From NCBI GenBank assembly GCA_004794785.1, contig SJOL01005652.1, forward strand, positions 247,830 through 311,829: 64,000 bases of DNA, read 5' to 3'. Of the stretch, positions 1-12,003 are shown in pieces. How positions within the stretch are numbered: the first letter of the stretch is position 1; every line of letters starts with the position of its first letter. A program made the position numbers and the translations under genes. The stretch is from Opisthorchis felineus (taxonomy: Eukaryota > Platyhelminthes > Trematoda > Opisthorchiida > Opisthorchiidae). The notes under the pieces were generated by a model. That model did not search any database and had not been told where the DNA came from. It was given only the letters and a program-made list of their open reading frames with translations.

Positions 1-3000
1 GTGTGTGACCGGCCCCATAGGCTAAGGTGACTACCGCAGACTGAGTGATGTTCCTAGCACATTCCAGGACCATCCCCTCCACCCTGATAACTGTCCCATG
101 GCAACTGAAATAAATAAAAAAGCAACTGGTAGGTCTGCTAATGTAGAAGGTAATTTTATTCTTGGCTCCGTATAAGGTAACCAATTAATTTATAATTGGT
201 CAGCTACACATCTAAAAGGACAAAACCTCTCGCGCACGGTTTTTGAACAGTTATATAATGCTTATGTAAGCAACTAACGTGCGGATTTACTGTTGCCGTA
301 TAATTACGATTACTAGTGAGCACTCCAAATGAAGGTATCTTTCAGTCGCCTGAACGTCATTCAGAGGTTAAATTCGACTTATCGATTGCAAGGGTTTGGG
401 CTGTTGCTGCACCCAGTCCGATTTGATATATGCGGTCAGAAATTGTGAACAGCAAACGAACGTTTGGCGTTTGACGTCAGTTGTAACCTCTTAATTTCAA
501 GAAGAACGTTACGTGCCTCCAGCAAAACACACAGGGGTTCTGTCACGAATTACTGTTCGCTTTTACTTGCTGCCCAGGAAAGCCGACGATGGGAAAACTG
601 ATAAGAATAGGCATACAACTCAGGTTGGTCAAGGGGTTGTTAGTGTCTTACAAACCTATAGGTGGAGAAGTTTTGCATCCCGGATCAAGTGTCCCCAAAC
701 CAGGGGATGACGCTCCTCAATGATACAGTGGCAAAGTACAGCGCTGATGGACATGTACGTATGGATGCACAGTACGTGAGTGAATGAAGCAAGCCATCCG
801 CTCCGCAACTGCATAGACGTGCAACCTCATTCGGTCGTGTTAGAGACAATGATGATTCAGAGTAAATTTTAGGCTAAACACGGGTGAGCTTATCTCCATG
901 CGCGATATCATGCATAGTTGAAGTCATTACATTGAGGTAACTGCAGAGAACATGCTGCGTTTTGAAACAACGCATGATATATTTTTATGTGTTTTATCTT
1001 AAACTATTTCTATTAGAGTAACATTCGCGTAGGAAACTTTTTGAGAATGGAACGATTGAATCTTCTGTTAAACAACGTGTCATCAAATCACCCTGAGTAC
1101 AACCAATCATACACGACTTGCTGATATTCTTTGCATGGTGTTTGGTTCACGGATAAGAAAACAGGGTTTAAAGGAGGAATTCAGCGTTCTCTAGAAGATG
1201 GAAAAAGTGCTGTCAGTCGAAAAATCACTTGACGTCAATGTGACCCTGATTCAATATATTTTATTAGACAAGACAATTCTCATCCACAGGTGCACAGATA
1301 TTTAGAGCGTTATGCAAGGCCGTTCCTAACGATGACTTAAGCTGAATTTCCCCTATTTGCTCTTATGATAGCCGGTTTTAATGATTTACCGAGTCACCAT
1401 TTTCATGCCAACTTATGGTAATAGCTGCTACAGTTTTCTTGTCTAATTATCAGATAGTTTTCTGTAGGTAATTTTGTGTAGTATTGTTAAAATTAATATA
1501 TCTGCTGTTTTTTGCCTGTAATTCGATGACGCCGGTCCTCAGTGTTATCCCGCAACATTTGAGCTCAGATTTCGTGTTAGACTTTTGGTGACTTCCCGGT
1601 GGCGTTCTCGGCCTCTACATACCCACAGTCAGACCCACAAACCTACACGCTGTCCAGAATACTCATTGGCATCAAAATGACCAAGTTCTTTGGATGTCTG
1701 TAGGTATGAAAACCCCCTCACCGGGAATCTTGGATTCTGTGGTGTATGGTGAGGAAACAGCTACTCATGTCTTCAACTTTGCACTGTTGGACTCTGTCTC
1801 TACCCTAGTCCGGAACCGGTAAGTTTTGTGGAAGGTCAGCTGTACTAGGTGTTGTTCTCTCCTACACAGAGCGCCAATTTGGAAGAGTCTTGTAATGGTT
1901 ACGCCTGCGAGTATGTAAGAAGAGCTAAAACACACCTAACGGATAGTACGAAGTAAGCATGAACAAGCAACCAGTCTAGGTAGATACGACCACAAACCTG
2001 ACGTCAGCCTATCTGTCTTGTTTTCCAGAATCGACTGAAATACCCCCTAAGTAAGCCAAAAAACGGCTGAGTTGATGATATTCTTCCCGATATAGCCGCT
2101 TTTCAACCAACCACATGTTTTGCTGGAATAGATTTACATCATTCGAACTAATCTACACTAGTTTCTGTGCCCACCTGAATTTATCTTAACTGGATGGGAC
2201 TTTCCATGCAATTAGCACTATAGTGGCGGTTGTCTTCATGAAATGCTTCTTCTAGGAACAGATGGATACTATAGGCCTTCCTAGAGTAAATTTCAAGAAA
2301 GTAAATCTGGTTTAGCCAGGGGAGAGTCCCATCCATTCGATTGTTCCGAAGCTATGGATGACCTTTCGTAGAACATGTCGGAAACCCTTAAATCCGCGTA
2401 AGTTTGGGGCAAAATCAGGCGAAAAACAAATGCAATATTATTATCCTGATCTCGAAGGTGTTGAGAAATAAGCAACAAAACAGAAGATTTTCGGACATCA
2501 CGAAAATCGTTGATGCTTTCCTTCAGAGCAAAAATAGGGTTCTCTTCGTTTGCTTGGTGAACTATCGGATAGTCAATGATGTGGTGTTAAACAGGTTGCT
2601 ACAGGTAGAACTGTGGACAGTCAGGCGAACCAAGGCCAAAACAAACATGAATTTAACTTGAAAGGTACTAGTTGCCAGGGTGCTATTTCGTTCATTCAGT
2701 CGCTGGCTAGCAGCAGATGCATCCGCGAAAGCAGCGTCAACTAAGAAAAGAGAGAGTGAAAGGAAGGAAGGAAGAAACGTTTATGTGCATTCTAGTTGCA
2801 CATAAGACGGTAAGGCCACCAGAGTGTATGCGTTAGAGAAAACGCGTGCACAAAAGCTTGAGTGACGCACTGCCATCAACGACAGTTAAGAGTTAACCTC
2901 TCGAGAGTATTGTTTTTGAGACTTCATATGACAAGCTAGGCCAGACGGTCACCAAACTCAGTAGAGCACTGGAGAGTATAGCTTAGCTCACAACCACACA

Positions 3001-3844
3001 CGAACATACGCCTAGTTAGACAGGTTTTCGGAAGTCCACCAATAAGCCTTAGGAGTCGTATTGTTTGAAAATGAAGTTGGTTGCAAACTGAGGACAGCAG
3101 AGCAGAAGTAAATGAGTCATTGTTGTGAACAGGTCGTCATGAGCAAGTCAGTATTGATTTTATTTGATTTGTCGTAGTTATGGTAATGGATAAACAGACA
3201 AACTAGACGGACCTGCTGAACCGGTAACTAAATGATCTAGAACAGGGCTTTGAAGCTGGAACGAAATTTGTATCTTGATATGCCTCGAGTTATCGATCAA
3301 TGTGAACCATTGATATCATGTTCTATCCACAAAGCCACCTATGTTTTGTACACACCAAACTTTTTTCGACTTTGGACTCGTGACACTTAGGACGGCATTG
3401 TGATATTCGATATAGAATTCGAGGGGACAGTTGAAGGCCTGACGGGTTTACTACGTCTTACCTTCATGGTCGAAATTATCAATTTCAAGCATAGGGAATT
3501 TGGTGTCTTTCAGATTCTCGACAGAGATTATGAAGACGTGGTATTATTTCCTGAGGAATTTATCGCAAGGGCTAGGTAATGATATGGGTAATTATACAAA
3601 AAACAACTATTCTATACCACAATGCACATCTGGACAGAAACACAAGAACTCTCGTGAAAAAGTCCACTCGGTACAGCACCGCGTCGCCGAACCCCGGGGA
3701 AACCTAGCTGGCAAATCAGTGAAAACTGAGGAGGTTATTATAGATTATATACGTATCTCTCTCCATGTACACACATATTTCTGCATCTTTTTTTGTTATG
3801 ACCTGCGGCTGACTTGTCTAAATAATCTCGGCACTGGTAAGTTC
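1..3844. other. No recognisable gene or element
   Basis: I read both strands and found no protein family motif, RNA gene or clear repeat. Open frames here are 60-85 codons, within chance expectation. A short GGAA-type purine run near 2758-2775 is the only low-complexity patch. The stretch may be intergenic or intronic DNA, or elements too decayed to see. Confidence 0.5.
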
Positions 3845-3884
3845 CTGATGAGTTATGATAAGGACGAAAGAGCTCGTGTAGCTG
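3845..3884 (+). ncRNA. Hammerhead-ribozyme-like core, decayed or coincidental
   Basis: The sequence has CTGATGA (3845-3851), then a weak stem II (GT... pairing with ...GAC, ending at 3865), then GAAA (3866-3869). A 3-bp hairpin follows (AGC 3871-3873 with GCT 3881-3883). Hammerhead ribozymes need CUGANGA, a stem and GAAA in that order; schistosome SINE-type hammerheads have a very similar CTGATGAG...GGACGAAA block. No proper cleavage triplet or closing stem I could be placed, so this is either a decayed copy or chance. Confidence 0.3.
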
Positions 3885-3889
3885 AGATT

Positions 3890-5048
3890 CTCAGGATCCG
3901 ACTACTGCTCCAACATAAGTAGCCTTAGCATTTTTATACCTAAAACTGTTTGGCGTATGAAGTATCACAGAGACTTGGTGTAAAATGATGCAGGAATTGC
4001 CTTCTAAACTCAAGGACAATGAAGATATGTTTGTTTGCATTCATTAGTCCTTGTTTATTGACAAAATTACACTGAAGCAAAAAATAACGAGACCTACAAT
4101 CACTCCCGCACATCTTTACAACAACGATGGTCAAAATACCTTCAGAAATACTGAAAGTGGGCGAATCTCTGAAATTGGAGCAGTAGGCGATAAAGAGAAA
4201 GTTTACTACCAGCATGGGGGATCTTCATGATAACTATTGAGTTCACTTACTGTTTTACATTGCGAATTTGAGTTTACGTATTCTAAAAAGCAGAGGAGCA
4301 CTGACCAAAAGCTTTAGCCTCATTGGTAATGCTGAACAGTGCATTCCTCGAAATTCAAGGGAAATATCGGAGGATGGATTTGCACAATAGCATATAGTAC
4401 CAATGGCTGATTGACATGATCGTAGGCTTGAAAGTGAACAAGATGTGGGCCACATTTGTAATGTACTTCTCTGGATTTTCTTCTAAGGACTTCTTTTGAT
4501 ATGGAAGGGTCGAATACACCCGGAGACGCTATTGGATGGGCAGTGTGGCAGACAACTTTTCTGGGTGCATTTGTTAGGCATTTAAAGTTAGTATCTTAGC
4601 TGGTATCAAAGTTTACAGAGCGGCTTTTAGGGTTCTCAGGTTCAATACTTAGTGCTTGGAAAGATTTAAACATTCAATAAAAATCCAAAAATTTTGAGAA
4701 GTTATATTTTTTGGTCATTTTATAGTGTTTTGTAAGCATGAAAACCCCTGTATGACAGAGCAAGTCTCGTTACAACATGTCACGCGATGGCTTTTGTTGT
4801 CAACTCGGAACGCTGAGGAAGACCCGTTATACATTCGTTCTTCTCATAGTGGGTGTTGCGTCTTTTCGAAAGCAACATTGGAAGAGTGCCTCGAATATGG
4901 CACCATATTGAGGCCGGATCCTGTTCTCTTCATCACATCCCAACAAGCCTTGGATGAAAGCCCAACCTAAATCGATGCCATTGCGTAAATGTGTCGCGGT
5001 CAGCTGATCGAACAAATGTCCTGCTCCGACTGAGGTCATCTACTAGTT
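3890..5048. other. No recognisable gene; possible lost 5' part of the next element
   Basis: No motif is seen. Gag and protease of the gypsy element that starts near 5049 would be expected here, but I could not identify either in any frame. Confidence 0.4.
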
Positions 5049-7190
5049 GCTGTTCACAAGACGGATGGGTCAATTCGTGTGTGCACTGACTCGCGAATGT
5101 CGAACCAACATATGATTGTTGAAGAGTTCCTACTACCTTCGGCCAACGTACACATGTTGTACATGTTCATATACCAACAACTCCCAATTCCCGAAATCTC
5201 CCTTGTTTTCTGACATATGATGGCTTGTACCAGTGTTAAGTACTCTTGATGGGAATCGGGACTGCGCCAGCTGCCTGCCATTTCACTTTCAATTTCAGAT
5301 ACGAGCGCTTACGCTGACTACATGGATGCTATTTTTGTACTCGGCAACTCACCTGATGAGCCTCTACAGAAATTGTACAATGTGTTCCATCCACTATATG
5401 GGCTGGATCTTCTGCTGACTGTTGGCAAACATCTGTTTGCAGCCATGGAGCTCGGACTCCTTGAACAGTGCAAGAGTGAGACTAGATGTGGAGAACATCA
5501 AGGCAATCTTAGCCATCTTAGGCTGTGCTCGTCATGCACTTCCTAGGCCTGTTTTCGAATTAGCCCAGACACTTACCGAACTTCGCCACAGCTTCTAAAC
5601 CCTGCAGGAAGTTGACACTGTCGACCGGAAAAGAAAGTGACTATTTAACAATCCAAACCTTGACAGCATCTGCACCTATGGTTACCATCTCTGATAAGAA
5701 TGGTCCGGCAATCGCTTCGACTGATGCCTCAGATGGTTTTTGGGTGCTGCGGAAGGAGCAGGAGAAAGTTGTCGCTTATACTTCCACAACCCTCTCAGAC
5801 ACCGAGTGCAGGTATTTCGCAGGTGAAAAAAAGCAGTTGCTTGTGATTTTGGTCTGTGAAAAATGACAACTTCGTTAGTTTTTGCTCAGTTAGTTAGTTT
5901 TGATTATTGATGATTCTGCTTTAACCAACTTGCTCGGTTGTGGTAGTGAGGGGCGAAATGCATTACTGTGAAGTCAATATTGCTCACGGTTTGTGACCTA
6001 CAAATCTGAATTAACAAATTTTGCCAGCAGGGTGGTCGACGCGCATTCTAGATGACCACTTCCGAACAACAGAGAAAATGAAGAACTAGACGAGGCAGAA
6101 ACAACTCACTTGCAAATAACGGCGAATCAGCTGTAGCCCCTTAGTAAATATGAGAACATACATTTGGCGAGGAAACGATAAGAAAGTTATGCAAACTTAC
6201 CGTCACTACATGGTCACACCAAACTAAGACTTCACCAGAATTGTTGACTTTTTGAATCCTACATGATGCGTTTATCACTTTAGGCGTTTTCGCTTTGCGG
6301 GGAAAAAGTTTTGCTACTCCACAGAATCTAATTCCAACCATAACTGAGTGTGTTCACTTCGGTACCATGGGATCGTTCAAACGAAGGAACGACTACGTGG
6401 GTGCTGTTGGTGACCGTAATTGCATTCCAGTGTGGAAACTGCTTTTCCTGACTAATATGCGTGCCAGCATTCGAACAAATGCGAGAAACCTCTTCTTGCA
6501 CCACTCAAACCCACAGAGTATCCAATACAAACCATGAGCAAGGATTACGATCAGTAGTATGATACTAGTTGCCAAAGCTCCACCAGGAAAAAGGAACATG
6601 ATGGTTACAACGTAGTTCTACATTAAATGACCGTAAGGCCCCCTCAATGGTGGAATTACTACAACAACGGCAAATAAATGTTTTCTATATCTCTACAAGG
6701 CACGGGTTACCAGAACAGATTGTTTCTGATAACGGTTCTCAATTCCGAAGCACTGAGTTTCTTCGATTACATAGCAATAACGGTATCAGACACTTAGACA
6801 CTAGGCCATACAATCCGGTTGCAAATGATATGGTTGAAAGGCTAGAGCACATTTTAAAGGAGTCCGTTCAAGTAATTCGAATCGCAGCTGAGGCGTGGGT
6901 TGACCAACTGTTTTGAGCAACTTACGGAATTAAAGCACACTGTGCAACTACCAAAACGCCATCGGAAATAACGCTTAGAAGACAAACGTGAATGCAACTC
7001 AGTGCCGCCTTCATACCCCAAGGAAGTGCCAGTCCAGAAGAGAGTAAATGGATGCGCACATCAAGCAAAATGGGTTTGGGTCAAACAATACGCCAGATGC
7101 GCCGATTCCCTGATTCTCCATGCACGAACAGCCTGCCTCGGTTAGAAGTGTGCTTACATGGAACCTATATTTTAGGAGACGGAAGCTAAG
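5049..7190 (+). mobile_element. Ty3/gypsy-type pol remnant (RT, RNase H, integrase)
   Basis: Decayed LTR-retrotransposon polyprotein spread over several frames. In order: the fingers entry of reverse transcriptase (KTDGSIRVCTDSRMSNQ from about 5055); the palm motif region at 5319-5330, where the usual YLDD reads YMDA, so the catalytic aspartate pair is lost; the thumb/connection to about 5560; RNase H at about 5670-5860 (TDASDGF, VVAYTSTTLSDTECRY); and the integrase core at 6647-6916 (GLPEQIVSDNGSQF, then NPVANDMVERL), followed by ATTKTPSE near 6945 where active copies have HATTGxSPxE. About 780 bp between RNase H and integrase are not recognisable and may hold an insertion. Stops and frameshifts make it inactive. 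No LTRs were found by eye. The integrase resembles the broad K02A2.6-like gypsy group; the lineage is not certain. Confidence 0.85.
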
Positions 7191-8467
7191 CGAATGCTAG
7201 ACGATTTTTTACCGCATCCCAAATTATCACTGTAAGACAGCCGTCATAAGAATATACTTCTATTTTTCCTGTACGCAGCCCTGGATTTAGACGATCGGTT
7301 CTATTTCGCCAGTCCGGTGCTGCGGCCTGACGCCATAGCGTAGTTTTGGACTCACAACACTTACAACACGTATCCCACTACGTCTTTTCTAAATTGTGAC
7401 TCAGTACATGGCCGTTTACAACACCGCTAAAGGAGTATCTTTTATGCTCCTGAGAAAAAACACTCAGAAAGGGTGGAGGTGATGTCATGTCCCCCTTTGG
7501 CTGATTTGCCTTTCTTCCTGTTCATCCTTCCCACTCCACACGCGCCGCTGTCACTCACACGGTGTGCGTAGGCGGTTATGGTGACAGACTGATCCAACGC
7601 TTGATTGGCTCCACTCATGATTTCCTGTCCGAGGATGTCCGTTGCGTTACTGCGCTTTACGCCAAACTCGCTAATAAACAGTCTGTTCTTGCCGTAATCT
7701 ACTCTACCCAAGCGATACAAGAGTGCATAACCCAAATAAGTGGTGTGTGTTGGCTCACCACTGCGAAGTACTGGTGAGTGCCGGATGTGTGCGCAAGGAC
7801 AACCTGAGTGGAGCACTTTACGTACAACTGATCTGATTTTTCCGTTAACTGGGATCGGAGATAAGCTATTTGACACATTTGATCGACGAACCCAGTTTCA
7901 ACCTCTGTCTCTTCAGACGTATACTGCACTTGATCATGATGTGAATTTTTCTTACCGCAGTTTACTTCTAGTAATTCCATTTGGGGGCGGATGGATTATT
8001 GTAGCTAATGGAAAAGATTAATCAGGCAGTACCCAAGAGACGTACCTAATGCATACTGAAGCGTAGAAAGTATGAATCTGAGAGTCTCTGATTCTGCTCA
8101 CGTGACACATTTCATAACTAACAGTTGAAAACATCTTCAAGCATTTCTGGTGAACACGCCTCACAGTATGGTTATCACACGTGACTTGATTAATCCGATG
8201 AATGGGTGGAATTCTGCATTTGAAACTTCACGAGTTTAAAACTCTTAATTTGTGAGACGTGGGGTCAACTGAGAAAAAAAACCATAAGCTCAGACGAGTT
8301 CGGGAGTATTTTCTGTGCTCATGCTTACATTGAAATAAGGCTACAGTTTTGGCAGTTTCGTTGGAGAGATATTGCACAAGTGATTGTTCTTGGCAGTGAC
8401 ACGCATACCACGCGGCAGCATAAAATCCTGTGGAGTTATTCTAGAAGAATATACGATGATGAACTCT
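7191..8467. other. No recognisable gene
   Basis: A 144-codon frame on the minus strand (7442-7876) overlaps shorter open frames on both strands. It has no motif I recognise and its length is not significant at this composition, so it is not called as a gene. Confidence 0.4.
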
Positions 8468-8811
8468 TACCCGATTCCGAAGACTTTTAGCATTCTCTCA
8501 GGATACTGCATTTTTGTGTCGTGAGAATCTGAGTCAACCGGCTTACTCTGAGATGCTGGAGGACCTAAGCTAGGTATGCATGAATAATCGATTTCATCCT
8601 CGTATGCGAAAACTTTGTGGCTATAGAATAAATCCCATCTCACTAGCAGTATACAGCGACTTTTTTGCTCAACAGATGTGTCGCAAACCTCGTCTTGCAA
8701 CTTGAACACAGAAATACGTGTTTGAAACTTCCTCGAGTTTCGAAAAATTCTCACTACCAATGATTCCCAGAAAGGATTAAACACATTTACAGGGCTTATT
8801 TTCGATGTAGA
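8468..8811 (-). CDS. Possible internal exon of an unknown protein
   Basis: On the minus strand an open frame of about 115 codons runs exactly from an acceptor-like site (CATCCTGTAG just above 8811) to a donor-like site (GG then GTAAGAG just below 8468). The translation is mixed polar/hydrophobic with no low complexity (for example WDLFYSHKVFAYEDEIDY) and no family I recognise. Supporting: the frame is closed at both ends by plausible splice sites. Against: a 115-codon open frame is expected several times by chance in 64 kb, and neighbouring exons in a compatible phase were not found. It could equally be an intron or intergenic coincidence. Confidence 0.2.
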
Positions 8812-10689
8812 TTGCTTCCACCTACAGGATGAAATCGCAAATGAAGATTACCAAATTCCCTCACATTATCATCGGTTAGGGAATGCATGTGTTTAACACT
8901 TCAATTCAAAACAGTTTGCTTGCAGCCTGTGTCTGCCAAATCGTTGAGTTTTATTCACTGCGTCGATACTCACTAATAAGCAACACTGGAACTTGTAAGT
9001 GTGTTCACAAAGATTGCACCCCGCCGCAAGACAACTACACTACGTTTTATAAAGTTTGATTCTACCACACCCAGATCGATTTCTTTACCGTCTATTTCGG
9101 TAACTCTAACTCAGTGTGTCAACGACTTCCACACGTTGCAGTCAGCTTGTGGGTGCTCATCGTGTCTGTACCCATTTTCATAAGTCAGCCTGCTAATTCA
9201 ATTTGGAAGAACTACTCAGTGTGGCTAAATCTTACAGGGTGTCCTAAATGTCGGAAATCAGACCGTGCTCACATATGTCAGACCATTTGAACTCGTCTTA
9301 GTAGGCCGGCATTTCATTCCCTATGAAGACCAACGAGGAAGCAACACTCAGACAGCTGAAAGCAAGTTTTTACGGCTGGACAAAAGGAAGGAATAGTCAA
9401 GAGCTGCACGACGCAGTTGCTGCCTCATACATCCTTGATTTCCGAGCATTCCTCTAATACTTTTGGACTTGACTGGTATAACTGACAAAGACGAAGATAA
9501 CTGGCCCATTACAACAACGGTGGGACGGCTCTCCTTAGCTGGACCATGCAGAGATTTTGTATGCTTATCCTAACTGTGTGACGATGACGTTACGTTTTTC
9601 TAAATGATGACGATATGCCTAAAATGGTGCGAGGTCTTCAGTACAAAACAGCACTAAAGAAAGGTTTTACTCCATGTGAGAACAAAGTAGACAAAGTTGA
9701 GAAAGCTTTTGAAGCAACCGTCTCAATGCACCTGAGACTTATCCACCGTTGGTAAGATCGACACCTTTTCATGCGAATAAAGGAAAATTATTTGGGTCGG
9801 TTATATGGGTGTTCCTCCTAGACGGACATCATCTGTACAGACTTGTGATCCTTACACTTTCCTCTCCGAAATCTCGGCCGGAAAACACCCACCAGAAAGC
9901 AAGTTTCACATTATACTGGCTAACTTAACGAGGTTACAGACATTGTAGAGAAATATTACAAAGAATCTCTTTTTCGACATATCAGTTTCCACCTTAGGTA
10001 TTCTGGGGGAAATAAATCGCCATTTATTTTTTGGCGACATTTTGCTGTTGGCCTGCCATCAAAAGTGGATGTGATGTGAATAACCAATGTAACCGAGAAC
10101 ATGAAAACCAAATTTCTTGTGAAAAATATTCTACTCCAGCGGCAGATATTTGTATGTTCTCATATTCCAAAACTGAAGAACACAACGTCATGATGATTAG
10201 CTTCCATTTATCCAAAAACTCAAACCTCTGCGACACAGTCAGCATTCCCGAGTATGTTAATTTCGAGTGATGCTTCCGTGCAGAGATGGATTGACGAGGC
10301 GACCATTATTGTGCACTTGTAGCCAATGGCACTAGTGTCAGTCTGAAAATGACCTATTCACTTGAGTGAGTCGCATGTGTCCTATTACAATCCACGAGAG
10401 GATATGCCTTTTCTTGGAACTCAACCACGAAAGAATTGGAGATTTTATCCTACAAAAAAATCAGCCTGACGCTGGCGTTTTAGGGGCGTAGGTGCACCGG
10501 ATGTGTGAAACCGCACCGGTTTTTGTGCTGAGACGTTAAGTTCCTGGTTTTAGACAGAAACCAAAAGAGTGGCTGTTTTTCGCGCTTCCGCAGAGTCTTC
10601 ATTAGACGGATGACACTATTCGCAACGTACAAGCGGAAAAAGTAGAAAACATGGAGAATTCTGCAAATCCTCGGCGCGTGAACAACTAC
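8812..10689. other. No confident feature
   Basis: Short open frames on both strands (for example 10031-10270 plus and 10024-10245 minus) overlap each other and carry no motif. A plus-strand stretch around 9630-9720 reminded me weakly of retroelement Gag, but not enough to call it. Confidence 0.35.
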
Positions 10690-10868
10690 CTCAAAAAAAG
10701 CCGGGTAACGCAACGTCCAGTGAGAAAGAGGAACCAAGTATGTGCGAGTGGTTGTGGAGGGGTTGACTGAAGTGGGTGTGTCGTCAGGAGGGACAACAGT
10801 TAAGATGCTACAACTAAGGTTATCCTTTGCGGAAATCCAAAAACTCACTTCACTGTTGTTGAGAGTCA
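10690..10868 (-). CDS. Weak exon candidate, unknown protein
   Basis: The minus strand has an acceptor-like site (TATTTGTGTCAG) at the upstream edge and GAG followed by GTAGTT at the downstream edge, with about 59 open codons between (start VTLNNSEVSFWIS, end LRYPAFFE). No domain is recognised. The end phase is 0 while the candidate at 8468-8811 needs phase 1, so the two cannot be directly adjacent exons. It may be spurious. Confidence 0.15.
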
Positions 10869-10869
10869 C

Positions 10870-11688
10870 TCTGACACAAATAACTAGGACGATTTGAACC
10901 GCAACATTCGGTTGGCAGTTGAATAGTTATCATCCAGCTACGAGTGGCCCGTCGGAATTGTGGTTGAGCAACAGTAAACAAGACCAAACCGCTACTCATC
11001 CCTCAGTTTGTCAGCTTACCTCATGTGATTCGTGCTTGACGAAGACGACATCTCAGGTGGAAAGCCCACGCGAAGTGTAATTTTTCTTTTTACAGCCGAT
11101 TAGCCATAGTTTGCAGACAGTTGCAGTAATGCTTAGACTCAAAGTAGGTGTGATAGGTGCGTCCAACTCAAAAAGACGTATGCGATCCCGGCAGATCTTC
11201 ACACAAACGCAACTCACATGGTGACTTAGTAAGCGGAACCACAGCTTAGCGTGTATTAAGAGATTGATAATATTATATTTGACCCAACTACCGGCTGAAT
11301 GCAAAAGCAACTGGTACGAAACCTGGTTTTGTTAAACTTATGGATTTCTTCACTTCTGAATCAGGCCCATGTGTTATCAACACCGACCACCGCTGTTCTG
11401 ACGTTAACTGCGTCAAGCCCAGCTGAGGAAAAGCAAACAGATGGAGCGTAAAGCGTCCACACTTTGGCAGCATTAGTTATTACAGGTGACGTGCCAAGAT
11501 TTCAAGTCCAGTTTGATGCATGTAAGTGTTGCTGAAAATCCCCAGCATTATGAGACTTTCATTGTGATTCTCGGGTGACAAGTCAATACCAAGGTGCTGA
11601 AGCTTGGTTGATGGTGAAACCCTGCTCTGTAGACTTTCAGGGATTAAAACTGAAACATCTATTCCACCTAGACATAATAAACTACCCG
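10870..11688. other. No recognisable gene
   Basis: An 85-codon minus-strand frame (11053-11310) contains a donor-like GTGAGT but has no compatible phase with the candidate downstream. Nothing else is seen. Confidence 0.4.
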
Positions 11689-12003
11689 TAAGGTTGCTGA
11701 AAATCCTTTCGCAGTCCATGACCGGTCTCGCCCTTCTTAGGACTCATCAGGTAGGCGCAGTCCCCGAGCTTCCGTCAACCTTATGTTCTACCTGAACCCT
11801 AATCAGACTGATTTAGACGAGTACACTCATTTGCATACCAATTTGGTTTTGACGGGAGACTCTCCCGGAACCCAGCTGAATCTCTCGTTTATGATGTTTT
11901 AAGCGAATGAATGTGCTGTAGCAGGCCGTCTCATGTTTCAGTTGGTATGATATTCGAGATATCGCGATACGTGTCTATACGCAAAACACTACACATGAGG
12001 TTG
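11689..12003 (+). repeat. ~315-nt dispersed repeat unit, copy A (full monomer)
   Basis: The unit starts AAGGTTGCTGAAAATC and ends just before the point where a next unit would begin (CACATGAGGTTG). It matches both halves of the loci at 19731-20140 and 32404-32838, and a fragment at 58588-58660. Shared blocks are GACTCATCAGGTAGGCGCAG, ACTCATTTGCATACCA, AACCCAGCTGAATC, CGTTTATGATGTT and CATGTTTCAGTTGGTAT. Its opposite strand carries a hammerhead-like core (separate entry). The translated frames resemble a repeated segment I remember from Clonorchis gene predictions. The size, tandem-type edges and ribozyme resemble other hammerhead satellites and retrozymes. Confidence 0.75.
11692..11780 (-). 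ncRNA. Hammerhead-type self-cleaving RNA candidate in repeat copy A
   Basis: Read on the minus strand: CTGATGA (11750 to 11744), stem II GTCC/GGGC with a 6-nt loop (11743 to 11730, all four pairs form with one G-U), then GAGA where the consensus is GAAA (11729 to 11726). Flanking 15-nt segments 11766-11780 and 11692-11706 can pair at about 12 of 15 positions, G-U included, and could form an outer stem. Other copies keep GGACGAAAC (19927-19935, minus) or CTGATGAGTCC (32781-32791, plus), so the ancestral core was probably CTGATGA-stem-GAAAC followed by a GTC-like triplet. Stem III is weak, and a 15-nt unpaired stretch before CTGATGA is atypical. The motif is observed; activity is not. Confidence 0.5.

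Noticed and set aside
3500..3922. 140-codon plus-strand open frame
   Set aside because: No recognisable protein features; it overlaps the hammerhead-like site and is not significant by length.
7442..7876. 144-codon minus-strand open frame
   Set aside because: No domain, overlaps open frames on other strands, and length is within chance expectation for 64 kb.
9600..9760. Plus-strand Gag-like reading
   Set aside because: Only a vague compositional resemblance, with no zinc knuckle or adjoining pol.
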